DNA of 64,000 bases from Chryseobacterium elymi (GTDB lineage: Bacteria; Bacteroidota; Bacteroidia; Flavobacteriales; Weeksellaceae): the NCBI RefSeq assembly GCF_003385495.1, contig NZ_QNUH01000007.1, positions 1 through 64,000 of the forward strand, given 5' to 3'. A model generated the notes under the pieces. That model did no database searches, had not been told where the DNA came from, and saw only the letters and a program-made list of their open reading frames with translations. The position numbers and the translations under genes were made by a program. Shown one piece after another: positions 18,356 through 26,817 of the stretch. How positions within the stretch are numbered: position 1 is the stretch's first letter; each line of letters opens with the position of its first letter.

Positions 18356-19207
18356 TTAAAGTATATACTTAATATGGTAGTCTACTAAACTTTCGATAGG
18401 TTTTTGGACAACGTGGCCCACATTTAAATGAAGTTCTGCCGCAACAGAGCGGAGAATAGTTTCGTAATAATAAGCAATAGAGCCGATGAAATTGATCTCG
18501 GCTTCTTTTGATTCCTGATATGGAATTACCTGGTACTCAAAGAAATTTTTCATTTCTTCGTACACCATATTTTTAAAGTAAGGATGATCCTTTCTTTCGA
18601 TTACAAATTTGTTGAAATCTGCCAGCCAGGCATTAGGTCTTGGGCTGTGATACATATTTTTTAATGCATCTTCTATCTTCAGTCCATAATTCTGCTCAAA
18701 TTCTGTATGAAGATCTGCAGGCAGTTTTTTCATAAAGTATCTGCGTACAAGCTGTTTTCCAATAGCACTTCCGCTTCCTTCGTCTCCCATAAGAAAACCC
18801 AGGGAAGGGAGTTCTATTTTAAGATTCTGACCATCAAAATAGCAGGAATTTGATCCTGTTCCTAAAATACATACCACAGCCGGCTTTCCGTTGTATGCGG
18901 CATAAGCTGCGGCCATAAGATCTTCTTTCACAACGATTTCAGCTTTTGTGAATATCCTTTCAAGCTCTTCTTTAATAGTTTCGCAGTTTTTTTTCACACC
19001 ACAACCTGAGCCATAGAAGAAGATCTTCGTTATGGAATTTTTGACTAATATGAGGCTGCTGTTTTTTTCTATTTCAGGAACAATAAGTTCTCTGTTGATA
19101 AAATTGGGATTAAAGCCGATGGTTTCTGTTTTTAAAAACACTTTTTTGAAATCATCCAGTATCACCCAATCTGATTTGGTAGACCCACTATCAACAATAG
19201 CAACCAT
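18356..19207 (-). CDS. BadF/N-acetylglucosamine-kinase-type ATPase
   Basis: A 283-residue sugar-kinase-like ATPase of the actin/hexokinase fold. The phosphate-binding loop VAIVDSGSTKSDW is at the N-terminus, a second motif VVCILGTGSNSCYF near residue 110, and PSLGFLMGDEGSGSAIG near 140, the hallmark of the BadF/BadG and N-acetylglucosamine kinase group. Likely phosphorylation of an amino sugar recovered from cell-wall turnover; the exact substrate cannot be read from sequence. It lies 16 bases upstream of maeB. Confidence 0.85.
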   Translation of the reverse strand: MVAIVDSGSTKSDWVILDDFKKVFLKTETIGFNPNFINRELIVPEIEKNSSLILVKNSITKIFFYGSGCGVKKNCETIKEELERIFTKAEIVVKEDLMAAAYAAYNGKPAVVCILGTGSNSCYFDGQNLKIELPSLGFLMGDEGSGSAIGKQLVRRYFMKKLPADLHTEFEQNYGLKIEDALKNMYHSPRPNAWLADFNKFVIERKDHPYFKNMVYEEMKNFFEYQVIPYQESKEAEINFIGSIAYYYETILRSVAAELHLNVGHVVQKPIESLVDYHIKYIL

Positions 19208-19282
19208 ATTTTACATTTTAGTTTAAGGATGCTAAATTATGAATTTATCTTCAAATAGCGTTTAAAAACAGACTGGAAGCTT

Positions 19283-19546
19283 CTAATGTTTTATATCAGC
19301 TTTTTGATTATCAAACTTGATAAGCCAGTCTTCAATTTCATCTTCCAGATAGGAACTCTGAAGAATGATGGCATTGATAAAATCATCAGGCACGGGTTCA
19401 TTGGTAGAGTTTTCAAGATTCCACAACTCGTCTGCCATATTTTCATATTCTGAATACACTCTTTTGAAGCGGGAATTTTCTCTCTCAAGAGCTTCAATAT
19501 TTTTTTGCTGAAGCTGGAATTTTCGGTATTTGTTTTGACTTTTCAT
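19283..19546 (-). CDS. Small coiled-coil hypothetical protein
   Basis: An 87-residue soluble protein starting MKSQNKYRKFQLQQK, mostly helical with a charged coiled-coil centre (IEALERENSRFKRVYSEYENM) and an acidic second half. The frame could extend to 19603, but the internal ATG gives the more natural start. No family is recognised. It lies 75 bases downstream of the BadF-type gene's start region on the same strand, without clear coupling. Confidence 0.6.
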   Translation of the reverse strand: MKSQNKYRKFQLQQKNIEALERENSRFKRVYSEYENMADELWNLENSTNEPVPDDFINAIILQSSYLEDEIEDWLIKFDNQKADIKH

Positions 19547-20040
19547 ACAAATATTGTTATAATTTGGGTCGTAAAAATTATGGTAGTATGCGTTATACCG
19601 CACATTACAAGATAGAAAAAACCATCAACACAAGAAGTTGAAAATGAATTTATTATCAGGTTATAATTACATCATTCTGAATATTAAATTTAGAAATTAT
19701 TTTGGTTCAAAAAAATAATTTAACAACTTTTTTAATTGTTTAACATATGCTTACCAAATTATTTTTGGACTGAAACTTTCAGATTCCTTTTAGGCATTAC
19801 TATTACTATCGTTTTTAAGGTTTTTGAAATGATAAAAAAGAAATTTCCTATTCATTATTTGATAATTATAACGAATGAAGATAAGATGAATGACTTTTAT
19901 AAGTATGCATTATCTCGGAAATTCAACTACCATATATTTTACTGAAAATCAATTTATTAAATCAATATTTTATTTTAAAATATTCTTTTATTCTTCCATT
20001 ATTGACATATAGTTATAAATTTGCACCTCATATCTATTGA
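19547..20040. other. AT-rich intergenic region
   Basis: About 490 bases between divergent genes. It holds only short open frames with no recognisable protein (one at 19736-19945). A TAAATTTG -7-like element near 20015-20022 is probably the GtrA promoter. No RNA gene or long repeat is seen. Confidence 0.4.
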
Positions 20041-20499
20041 ATGAGAGAATTACTAATACGCCAGAAACAGGTTCTGTTCTTCGTTATTGCCGGGGGGCTC
20101 AGTGCCATTGTAGAGATTGGAAGCTTCAAAGCATTCAATACTTATCTTCCGCATGTCTTCGCCAGAGAGACCAATTTTCATGGCATTCATTATCCTTTAA
20201 GTAATATTTTCTCTACGAGCTGTGGAATTATCAGCAACTATTTCCTAAGTATTTGGTTTGTCTTTGAAAGAGGAAGACATTCCAAAAGAAAAGAATTTGC
20301 TTACTTTATGGGAGTTTCTTTCATCTCAACTTTATTAAGTCTGGGCTTTTTTCAGGTTTTTTACAGCTTTATATTTAAGGACAATATCAATTTAATTTTT
20401 TATACCTTAAGCCCTGAAATGATAAGTAAGATTGCAGCAATTCTGCTGGTTTCCATACTTAATTATTCAGTGAAAAAGAAAGTAATTTTTAACGGTTAA
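20041..20499 (+). CDS. GtrA family membrane protein
   Basis: A 152-residue protein with four predicted membrane helices in the GtrA pattern. FFVIAGGLSAIVEIGSF is in helix 1, SNIFSTSCGIISNYFLSIWFVF in helix 2 carries the conserved N-Y/F-x-x-x-x-W-x-F element, and LVSILNYSVKKKVIF is near the end. GtrA-like proteins are thought to move lipid-linked sugars across the membrane for surface polysaccharide modification. The PlsC gene follows after 3 bases, suggesting a shared envelope-lipid role. The N-terminus is slightly longer than usual between helices 1 and 2. Confidence 0.85.
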   Translation: MRELLIRQKQVLFFVIAGGLSAIVEIGSFKAFNTYLPHVFARETNFHGIHYPLSNIFSTSCGIISNYFLSIWFVFERGRHSKRKEFAYFMGVSFISTLLSLGFFQVFYSFIFKDNINLIFYTLSPEMISKIAAILLVSILNYSVKKKVIFNG

Positions 20500-20502
20500 G
20501 CA

Positions 20503-21231
20503 GTGACAAAAATTTTAAATCATCTTTGGAGATTCTGGCTGCTGCTACTGGCGTTTGTCTTAACAGTCACATTGGGAATTCCTGTCTATATTTTATCCTT
20601 TAATAAAAAGCATTACAAATATGCTTACAAATTTATCCGTATCTGGTGTTTTGGGATGTTCTATGGTATGGGCCTGAGGTATGATCTCACCAATCTTTCT
20701 GACCAGAAAAAAGACAAGAATAAGCAATACGTTTTCATTTCAAACCATACTTCCATTATGGATATTATGCTTACCTGCATTCTAATGCCCCATCACCCGA
20801 TCTGTTTTGTAGGTAAAAAAGAGCTTGTAAAGATTCCCATCTTCGGTACCATATATAAAAGGATATGTGTGATGGTGGACAGAGGCAGCGCAAGAAGCCG
20901 TGCAGATGTTTACAGAAGATGTGCAGAAAAGATGGAAGAAGGAAACAGCATTGCGATATTTCCTGAAGGCGGTGTACCGGACGACACTTCTATTATTCTC
21001 GATGAATTTAAAGATGGGGCATTCACTTTATCATCCAAGCATCACTCCCCAATCGCTGTGTATACTTTTGTAGGATTAAAGGAAATTTTCCCTTTCGACA
21101 GCGCAAAAGGATACCCGGGAAAGGTAAAAGTATATTTCAACGGAATCATGGAACCATCAGATTCTCCGAGAGATCTGAAAACAGAAGCCTATAAAGAGAT
21201 AAAAAAAACATTGCTGGAACATTCTATTTAA
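20503..21231 (+). CDS. 1-acyl-glycerol-3-phosphate acyltransferase (PlsC-like)
   Basis: A 242-residue lysophospholipid acyltransferase making phosphatidate or a related lipid at the inner membrane face. Two N-terminal membrane segments come first. The catalytic HX4D box is in FISNHTSIMDIM, the acceptor-binding VDRGSARSR follows, and the FPEGG motif is in IAIFPEGGVPDD. The start codon is GTG at 20503, 3 bases after the GtrA stop, so translation is probably coupled. Confidence 0.9.
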   Translation: MTKILNHLWRFWLLLLAFVLTVTLGIPVYILSFNKKHYKYAYKFIRIWCFGMFYGMGLRYDLTNLSDQKKDKNKQYVFISNHTSIMDIMLTCILMPHHPICFVGKKELVKIPIFGTIYKRICVMVDRGSARSRADVYRRCAEKMEEGNSIAIFPEGGVPDDTSIILDEFKDGAFTLSSKHHSPIAVYTFVGLKEIFPFDSAKGYPGKVKVYFNGIMEPSDSPRDLKTEAYKEIKKTLLEHSI

Positions 21232-21270
21232 AAGAAATAGTTATATTTGTTTGCGAAATTTTTAACAAAC

Positions 21271-22716
21271 ATGTCAAATTATTCTAAACAAACCAATTGG
21301 GGACAGTTTATTCCCTTGGTTACTGTGTTTTTTTTCTGGGGATTTGTTGCGGCAAGTAATGATATTCTCATACCAGTTTTCCAAAAAGCCTTTAAATTAA
21401 GCCAGACCGAAAGCATGCTCGTACAGATTTGCTTTTACGTAGCATATACTGTGGGTTCTTTAATTTATATGGCTGTTTCAAAAGGTTTGAAACAGGATCT
21501 TATTAATAAAATAGGCTACAAAAACGGGCTTATTTTAGGTCTCCTTATTTCTGCCTCAGGGACTTTACTGTTCTATCCGGCAGCTAATCTGGCATCGTTT
21601 CCGTTAATGATCTCCGGTCTGTTCATTGTAGGGCTTGGCTTCTCATTACAGCAGATTGTTGCCAATCCGCTGGCTATTGAAGTGGGACCTATTGAAACAG
21701 GATCCCAGAGACTTACAATGGCAGGAGGAATTAATAACCTTGGAACAACCATCGGACCGCTTATCGTATCATTTGCTATCTTTGGTGCTGCCTCTGCAGC
21801 CAATACAGAAGCAAGCATCGAGAGTGTAAAAATTCCTTATCTTATGCTGGGAGTTGCATTTGTGCTGGTGGCCATCATGCTTAAGTTCTCTTCTCTTCCC
21901 GCAATCACTCCTACTATTGTAGAGGATACAGACGATGTTATTCCGGGAGACCACAAAAAATCGGCCTTTCAATACCCTCAGCTTGTGATGGGTATGATTG
22001 CCATCTTTGTATATGTAGGAGTAGAAGTTTCTACAGCAAGTAATCTTCCTGCTTATATGGAAAAAAGCTTAGGTTTTGAAACTAAAGATGTAGCACCCTA
22101 TATTTCTTTATACTGGGCTTCATTAATGATTGGCCGTTGGACAGGTGCTGTAGAAGCATTTGACCTGAGTGCCGGATTCAAAAAGATCTTAAGGTTCCTT
22201 GCCCCTTATCTTGCATTCGGTGTATTCTTACTGGTAAATGCCATTGCAAACCATGATCTTTCTCCGTTTTATGTTTATGGTGTCGTTATTATTGTAATGA
22301 TCATCTGTGACATTATGAGTAAAGGAAACCCTGCAAGAATGCTTTTGATCTTCTCTGTAGCTGGCATAGCTGCCTTACTGATAGGAATGTTTACGACAGG
22401 AATGGTATCCGTATATGCTTTTACCAGCGTAGGATTGTTCTGTTCTACCCTATGGCCTTGTATTTTCGCCCTTGCAATCAACGGTCTCGGAAAGCACACC
22501 AACCAAGGTTCCGGCTATCTGATCATGATGATCATGGGTGGCGGTATTGTAAGCTTTATCCAGGGATATATTGCAGATAAGACCGATATCCAGTTCAGCT
22601 ATATCGTAGGTGTTGTATGTTTTGCTTATCTTGCATTCTATGCAATCCGTGTAACGGGGATCTTAAAATCCCAAGGCATTGATCTTGATAAAATCTCTAA
22701 AGGCAGTGGTCACTAA
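21271..22716 (+). CDS. Sugar MFS transporter, FucP-like
   Basis: A 481-residue major facilitator superfamily protein with twelve predicted membrane helices. It follows the fucose/glucose/galactose permease pattern: VTVFFFWGFVAASNDILIPVF in helix 1, GLGFSLQQIVANPLAIEVGP, and a second half with SLYWASLMIGRWTGA. It imports a hexose by proton symport; the specific sugar is not readable. The ATG at 21271 is chosen over the in-frame start at 21247. The next gene overlaps its 3' end. Confidence 0.9.
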   Translation: MSNYSKQTNWGQFIPLVTVFFFWGFVAASNDILIPVFQKAFKLSQTESMLVQICFYVAYTVGSLIYMAVSKGLKQDLINKIGYKNGLILGLLISASGTLLFYPAANLASFPLMISGLFIVGLGFSLQQIVANPLAIEVGPIETGSQRLTMAGGINNLGTTIGPLIVSFAIFGAASAANTEASIESVKIPYLMLGVAFVLVAIMLKFSSLPAITPTIVEDTDDVIPGDHKKSAFQYPQLVMGMIAIFVYVGVEVSTASNLPAYMEKSLGFETKDVAPYISLYWASLMIGRWTGAVEAFDLSAGFKKILRFLAPYLAFGVFLLVNAIANHDLSPFYVYGVVIIVMIICDIMSKGNPARMLLIFSVAGIAALLIGMFTTGMVSVYAFTSVGLFCSTLWPCIFALAINGLGKHTNQGSGYLIMMIMGGGIVSFIQGYIADKTDIQFSYIVGVVCFAYLAFYAIRVTGILKSQGIDLDKISKGSGH

Positions 22717-23767
22717 TACAACAAAAATAACATATAAGAAGAGATTTTGGGCAGGTGTATTACTTGCCCAATTTCTTTTGTTCTATGGCTTCTCAAAGTC
22801 CGGAACGATGATCTATTTCTTTGAGCATTTTTTTGAATTCCAGAAAAAGATCCATCAGATACTTTTCAGGTGGATCCCTTTTTCTTTCGGGGATCTTATG
22901 TATATTCTTCTGGGAATTTTTATTTTGTACTGTCTTGTTTTATGTTTAAAAAAGAAAAGCCGAAACAGGGCTGTTTTAAATCTTCTGGCTGCGATTAATA
23001 TCTTTTACTTCATCTATCAGATTTTTTGGGGAATGCTTTATTTTCAGCCCCCTGTGATCAAGAAGCTCTCCAGTCAGAAAGAACCTGAAATTAGCAAAGC
23101 AAAGACATTAGCCCTACGTTATCTGGAAAAATGCAAAGCTACCCGCCAATCTGTGCGGGAAGATAAAAACGGCATATTTATTATTACTGATCTTACGTCT
23201 ATTCAGACAGAAATTTTATACCAGCAGACACAACTTCCGAAATATATTTCGGATAAAAGTGCCCCACAGATTAACGCTTTTAAACCAAGCCTTTTCAAAA
23301 CTGTAATGAATTTTACAGGAATATTGGGATATTACAATCCTTTTACAGCAGAGGCCCAATATAATGCTGAACTTCCCCACACCTTTATTCCGTTTACCTC
23401 TGCGCATGAAAGCTCTCATCAACTTGGTTTTGCCAGAGAGCAGGAAGCCAACTTTATAGGCTATCTGATTGGCATCAATGCTAAAAATACAGATCTAAGG
23501 TACAGTACCGAATACTTTACACTAAAGAGCCTTTTAAGGTTTATTATTAAGGAAGATCCTGAATTTGTAAAATCAGTCCTTAATCAATATTCTCCGGCAA
23601 TGAAAAGAGACCGGATGTATGAAAGAAGTTTTATTTTCAGACACCAGGGTTGGCTTGATGATTTTTTTGGGTTTACGAATAACCTGTTCTTAAAAAGCAA
23701 CCAGCAGGAAGGTGCGGTTACTTATTCTTACTTTATTGATCTCCTTTTAAACTACGAAAAGCCGTAA
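22706..23767 (+). CDS. DUF3810 membrane metallopeptidase-like protein
   Basis: About 353 residues. Three N-terminal membrane helices are followed by a soluble domain with HESSHQLGFAREQEANF, a zincin HExxH site with a downstream acidic ligand. That fits the DUF3810 family, a peptidase-like group of unknown substrate. The start is not an ATG: the open frame begins with TTG at 22679 inside the MFS gene, and the GTG at 22706 is preferred because it overlaps the MFS stop by only 11 bases. Either start keeps all three helices. Confidence 0.8.
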   Translation: MVTNTTKITYKKRFWAGVLLAQFLLFYGFSKSGTMIYFFEHFFEFQKKIHQILFRWIPFSFGDLMYILLGIFILYCLVLCLKKKSRNRAVLNLLAAINIFYFIYQIFWGMLYFQPPVIKKLSSQKEPEISKAKTLALRYLEKCKATRQSVREDKNGIFIITDLTSIQTEILYQQTQLPKYISDKSAPQINAFKPSLFKTVMNFTGILGYYNPFTAEAQYNAELPHTFIPFTSAHESSHQLGFAREQEANFIGYLIGINAKNTDLRYSTEYFTLKSLLRFIIKEDPEFVKSVLNQYSPAMKRDRMYERSFIFRHQGWLDDFFGFTNNLFLKSNQQEGAVTYSYFIDLLLNYEKP

Positions 23768-23774
23768 ACAAAAA

Positions 23775-23800
23775 AGAATCGTATCAGGCGATACGATTCT
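23775..23800. terminator. Stem-loop after DUF3810
   Basis: A perfect 11-bp stem (AGAATCGTATC with complement) and 4-base loop lie 8 bases after the DUF3810 stop. The T-run is better on the minus strand, so it may be an mRNA 3' stabiliser rather than a simple terminator. Confidence 0.6.
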
Positions 23801-24199
23801 AAAAACACAAATGATGAAAAAAAATTTATTACCTTGACTTGTTCCCTCATTCAAGGCGATGTAAAAGTACAACATATTTTATAAATACAAAAACATTTCC
23901 ATTGTTTTTTAAAACTTTATGAAAACTTTATGATTTTTTAAGTTTTTTTGAGTTCAACATTGAAAACTAGAACTTTAATGAAACAAATGATTCAATAATT
24001 AATCAATATTTAAATATCAATTAGACTATTAAAAACACATAAAACTAAACAATTGTTTAATAAAATAACATTTCAATTTATAGATATTTTCCTGAATAAA
24101 AAAATTAGAGTTATTTTCGAAATAAGTAAATATATTAAATGATTTCTCCAATTTCAAATTTAGCTAATCAAGAATAACTACATCATAATTTAAATCAAA
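23801..24199. other. AT-rich intergenic region before gws cluster 2
   Basis: About 400 bases of very AT-rich sequence with no open frame of note, no RNA gene and no repeat that I recognise. It marks the left border of cluster 2. Confidence 0.4.
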
Positions 24200-24240
24200 A
24201 AAAATCTGTTTCACAATTTGATTTGTGAAACAGATTTTTT
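24200..24240. terminator. Terminator of the cluster 2 XRE gene
   Basis: A perfect stem pairing AAATCTGTTTCACAA with TTGTGAAACAGATTT, flanked by A and T runs on both sides, lies about 80 bases past the minus-strand regulator stop. It can work in both directions. Confidence 0.8.
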
Positions 24241-24321
24241 GTTTTCTCAAACTCTTTGTAAGGAGATTTTTAACTTACTTTATTTTGGTTGTGATCAAAT
24301 CTTCTTTACAAAAAGAAAATA

Positions 24322-24696
24322 TTATTTAATTTTAGATTTTAGCTCTTCTATTTCATTCTTTAACAAATTATTCTGCTCCTTTAACAAGCCAATATAATCT
24401 TGCAGATTATCCATTACAAAGTTAGGGAGATTATAATAGTTCACATTTCCTCCTATTGCATTATCATTAAATGTTGGATTGTCATACTGAAAAGAAAAAA
24501 TTTTATCTTCTTCCTTTATTGCATCTATAGGAACTTCTAACGCATCGGCAAGTTTCTGCCATTCGTCCTCATGTATTCTGGTCTCGCCCCTCTCTTTACG
24601 AGAATAATTAGAGGTATCTGTAGATAATATTTTTGCCATCTTTTCTTGAGACATACCCTTTTGTTTTCTTAGATTTTTTAGTTTCTCCTGAATCAT
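24322..24696 (-). CDS. XRE-family regulator, gws cluster 2
   Basis: A 124-residue paralogue of the regulator at 15547-15909. The helix-turn-helix lies at residues 1-55 (MSQEKMAKILSTDTSNYSRKERG), and the C-terminal coiled coil is DYIGLLKEQNNLLKNEIEELKSK. It is divergent from the gwsA precursor, with a 239-base control region that contains phased repeats and a perfect dyad. A TATATTTG -7 lies 17 bases before its ATG, directly beside the repeat array, so autoregulation is likely. Confidence 0.88.
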   Translation of the reverse strand: MIQEKLKNLRKQKGMSQEKMAKILSTDTSNYSRKERGETRIHEDEWQKLADALEVPIDAIKEEDKIFSFQYDNPTFNDNAIGGNVNYYNLPNFVMDNLQDYIGLLKEQNNLLKNEIEELKSKIK

Positions 24697-24713
24697 GTCA
24701 TTTGTAGTTTAAA

Positions 24714-24721
24714 CAAATATA
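24714..24721 (-). promoter_or_regulatory. -7 element of the cluster 2 XRE gene
   Basis: A minus-strand TATATTTG, 17 bases upstream of the regulator ATG. The -33 position falls inside the phased repeats at 24722-24768. Confidence 0.5.
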
Positions 24722-24797
24722 CGCAAAGTATGCGCAAATTTTGCAAAAAAATCGCCAAAAAATCGCAATAAATATCTCTCTTATGTGAGATATTTAT
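24722..24797. promoter_or_regulatory. Phased CGCAAA-like repeats and dyad, probable operator
   Basis: Five copies of a GCAAA/GCCAAA/GCAAT motif have their G at 24723, 24734, 24743, 24754 and 24765, about one DNA turn apart. They are followed by an 11-bp perfect inverted repeat (ATAAATATCTC, 24768-24778, with complement 24787-24797). The array sits between the regulator and the precursor gene and overlaps the regulator's -33 region. It is a good candidate binding site for the XRE protein. Confidence 0.5.
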
Positions 24798-24935
24798 TTA
24801 TAGTTTTGAAACAGAGCATTGCAATATATATTCTTTGCAGATGTACACTGCAAAGGTAGATATAAAAGCTGATCAGCAAAAGACCCATGCCGGGGATTGT
24901 ACGGCAAAACAAATTTAAATTTTAAAAATCAAAAA

Positions 24936-25121
24936 ATGAAAAAAACAATTAAAAACCTAGAAGCTAAGTCTCTAGGAGGATTCAAAAAAACATTCGGAAA
25001 GAAAATTTTCGGAGGCGGATGTCCAACATGGACCATAAAAGATATTGTTATAAAACCAAACTCACTTTCTTCGGGTGATGATGATGTTACCAAAGACGGT
25101 GATAATGATGGTCCTTGCTAA
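24936..25121 (+). CDS. gwsA: Putative gws RiPP precursor, cluster 2
   Basis: A 61-residue peptide with a basic leader (MKKTIKNLEAKSLGGFKK) and a triple-glycine site (FGGG, residues 25-28) suited to C39 peptidase cleavage just before Cys29. The core contains Thr, Ser and a run of acidic residues (DDDVTKDGDNDG) that fit ATP-grasp ester or amide cross-linking, and exactly two cysteines, Cys29 and Cys61. The frame could extend to 24897, but the ATG at 24936 restores the leader shared with cluster 1. It is first in the cluster 2 operon and is followed by a hairpin. Confidence 0.82.
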   Translation: MKKTIKNLEAKSLGGFKKTFGKKIFGGGCPTWTIKDIVIKPNSLSSGDDDVTKDGDNDGPC

Positions 25122-25143
25122 TAAAAGAATTCTAATTTAAATT

Positions 25144-25174
25144 AAAGGAGGCTGTTATTAAGATAGTCTCCTTT
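25144..25174 (+). terminator. Intercistronic hairpin after gwsA (cluster 2)
   Basis: AAAGGAG (25144-25150) pairs with CTCCTTT (25168-25174), 22 bases after the precursor stop. It is the equivalent of 15152-15179 in cluster 1 and probably raises precursor output over downstream genes. Confidence 0.6.
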
Positions 25175-25200
25175 ACACATATTCTTAAAAAAAGTAATTC

Positions 25201-25650
25201 ATGAAACAAATAAGTAATATTATTATTTCACTTTCACTCCTATTCGTTTTAGTAAATTGTCATTCCTTTAGCAAGTATACAATTTCTACCAATATTAAAC
25301 AGGAAGACACTTACATAAGGTATAATAACGATTCTTTAAAAATCACTATGCTTATGTATGGTGGCTATGATATCGCTCAGTCAGAAAAAGAACTAAAGTT
25401 AATTAGTCCTAATGATAACGGAGGAAAAGACAAACTATTTTATCTAAAAAATTCCATTATAAAAGCACGAACTTATCAGGTTGTACTTTCGTTGTCACCA
25501 AAGCCAATTGATTATAATAAAACATACTATTCAAAAACCATTAGCTGTGATGGTAATCATTTTGTCACATTAAAACTCTCAGATATAGACAGTTCTAATG
25601 TAAAATTATACTTAGATAATTTCAAATGCATTGGGAAATCTAATTTTTAA
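25201..25650 (+). CDS. Lipoprotein of gws cluster 2
   Basis: A 149-residue protein with a type II signal peptide (ISLSLLFVLVNC, Cys20). The mature part is mostly beta-like and low in complexity, with no recognised domain. It lies between the precursor and gwsG, 19 bases before the chosen gwsG start. Its composition is more AT-rich than the transporter genes downstream. A role in binding, or self-protection against, the exported peptide is possible but unsupported. Confidence 0.7.
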   Translation: MKQISNIIISLSLLFVLVNCHSFSKYTISTNIKQEDTYIRYNNDSLKITMLMYGGYDIAQSEKELKLISPNDNGGKDKLFYLKNSIIKARTYQVVLSLSPKPIDYNKTYYSKTISCDGNHFVTLKLSDIDSSNVKLYLDNFKCIGKSNF

Positions 25651-25669
25651 AATTAAACCTTTTGAATTT

Positions 25670-26623
25670 ATGATTCTAATCATCTCAAAATCTACCGATA
25701 CTACAACTGAACTTGTAGCCAGTTGGTTGAAAAAACTGAAGGTTCCATTCTATATTGTCAATGAAAATATCTATTGGAATGTACTTATTGATTATGAAAA
25801 TAATATTATTCAGATTGGAGGAAATGATCTAAAAAAATTTAAAGTAATTTGGTTCAGAAAGTATCCAGATACCCTACAAGAAATACAGAAAAATAGCATA
25901 TATAAAAAACTTTATAAATCCATTATTAATTTTAGTTTAGAAGAATCAAAAGCATTTCGAGAATATCTTTTCTATGAGCTCAAGAAACTTAATATTCCGT
26001 GGCTAACCAAACCATTTAATTTAATTCAAAATAAGATTATACAAGCAAGAATGGCCAAAGAAAGAGGTATACTCACTCCAAAATCATTTATTGTAAATAA
26101 TAAAAAAGATATTTTAAAATTAATTGGAGACGGAAAAGAATATATTACCAAGCCTTTTGAAAATTGCATTCATTTGCGATACAAGAACAATATTATTCCC
26201 ATGAAAACTGTTGTCATCAATAGCCATTACAATATTCTTCCTGAAACATTCAGGCCAGCTTTGATACAGGAACGTATTAATAAAAAATTTGAACTACGAA
26301 TTTTTTATTTATTAGGACGATTTTATGCAACCAGAGTGATGGACGATGATAATTCGGAAGTAGATCATAGGGTGAGCATTATAGCTGACAACGGAAGATT
26401 TGAGATTTATGAATTACCTAAAGATATTAAATCCAAGCTATCAATGCTTCTTGATGACTTAGATTTAAACTGTGCCTCAATAGATATGATTGTAAATAAT
26501 AATGATGAGTTCATTTTCCTAGAAATCAATCCCACAGGGCAATTTACTTATCACTCAGTATTTAATAATACTTACTTAGAGATTGAAATTGCTTATGCAT
26601 TAAAAAAAATGAACAACCAATGA
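25670..26623 (+). CDS. gwsG: Grasp-with-spasm ATP-grasp peptide maturase
   Basis: A 317-residue paralogue of the enzyme at 14067-15032 with the same landmarks in order: MILIISKSTDTTTE, VIWFRKYPD, LIQERINKKFELRIFYLLG, and the metal-binding FIFLEINPTGQF close to the C-terminus. It is expected to cross-link Asp/Glu side chains of the cluster 2 precursor. The in-frame start at 25631 would overlap the lipoprotein, so 25670 is used. The next ORF starts inside its stop codon by a 4-base overlap. Codon use is AT-rich compared with 28815-34182. Confidence 0.88.
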   Translation: MILIISKSTDTTTELVASWLKKLKVPFYIVNENIYWNVLIDYENNIIQIGGNDLKKFKVIWFRKYPDTLQEIQKNSIYKKLYKSIINFSLEESKAFREYLFYELKKLNIPWLTKPFNLIQNKIIQARMAKERGILTPKSFIVNNKKDILKLIGDGKEYITKPFENCIHLRYKNNIIPMKTVVINSHYNILPETFRPALIQERINKKFELRIFYLLGRFYATRVMDDDNSEVDHRVSIIADNGRFEIYELPKDIKSKLSMLLDDLDLNCASIDMIVNNNDEFIFLEINPTGQFTYHSVFNNTYLEIEIAYALKKMNNQ

Positions 26624-26817
26624 AAAAGAATTATATTAACCTGATTTACTATACATTAGATGAAGAGTTTACAAAAGTTGTAAACAACTATATCCTTAGA
26701 GAAAAGAAAACAATTATTCCCTATTCAAAAAAGTATAATTCATCCAATTATAAAGTAAGAACGTATGACAAGGTATGTACACCATTTTTAAATACACAAT
26801 TGTTCAACCATGAGTAA
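26620..26817 (+). CDS. Tiny ORF between gwsG and gwsS (cluster 2)
   Basis: A 65-residue basic protein of unknown function, starting MKKNYINLIYY. It overlaps gwsG by 4 bases and gwsS by 8. It occupies the same slot as the 66-residue ORF at 13870-14070. Similarity between the two is weak, so they may be fast-evolving partners matched to their own precursor. Confidence 0.62.
   Translation: MKKNYINLIYYTLDEEFTKVVNNYILREKKTIIPYSKKYNSSNYKVRTYDKVCTPFLNTQLFNHE

Noticed and set aside
19736..19945. Open frame of 69 codons in an intergenic region
   Set aside because: Low-complexity, AT-rich, no recognisable protein feature and no neighbour link.
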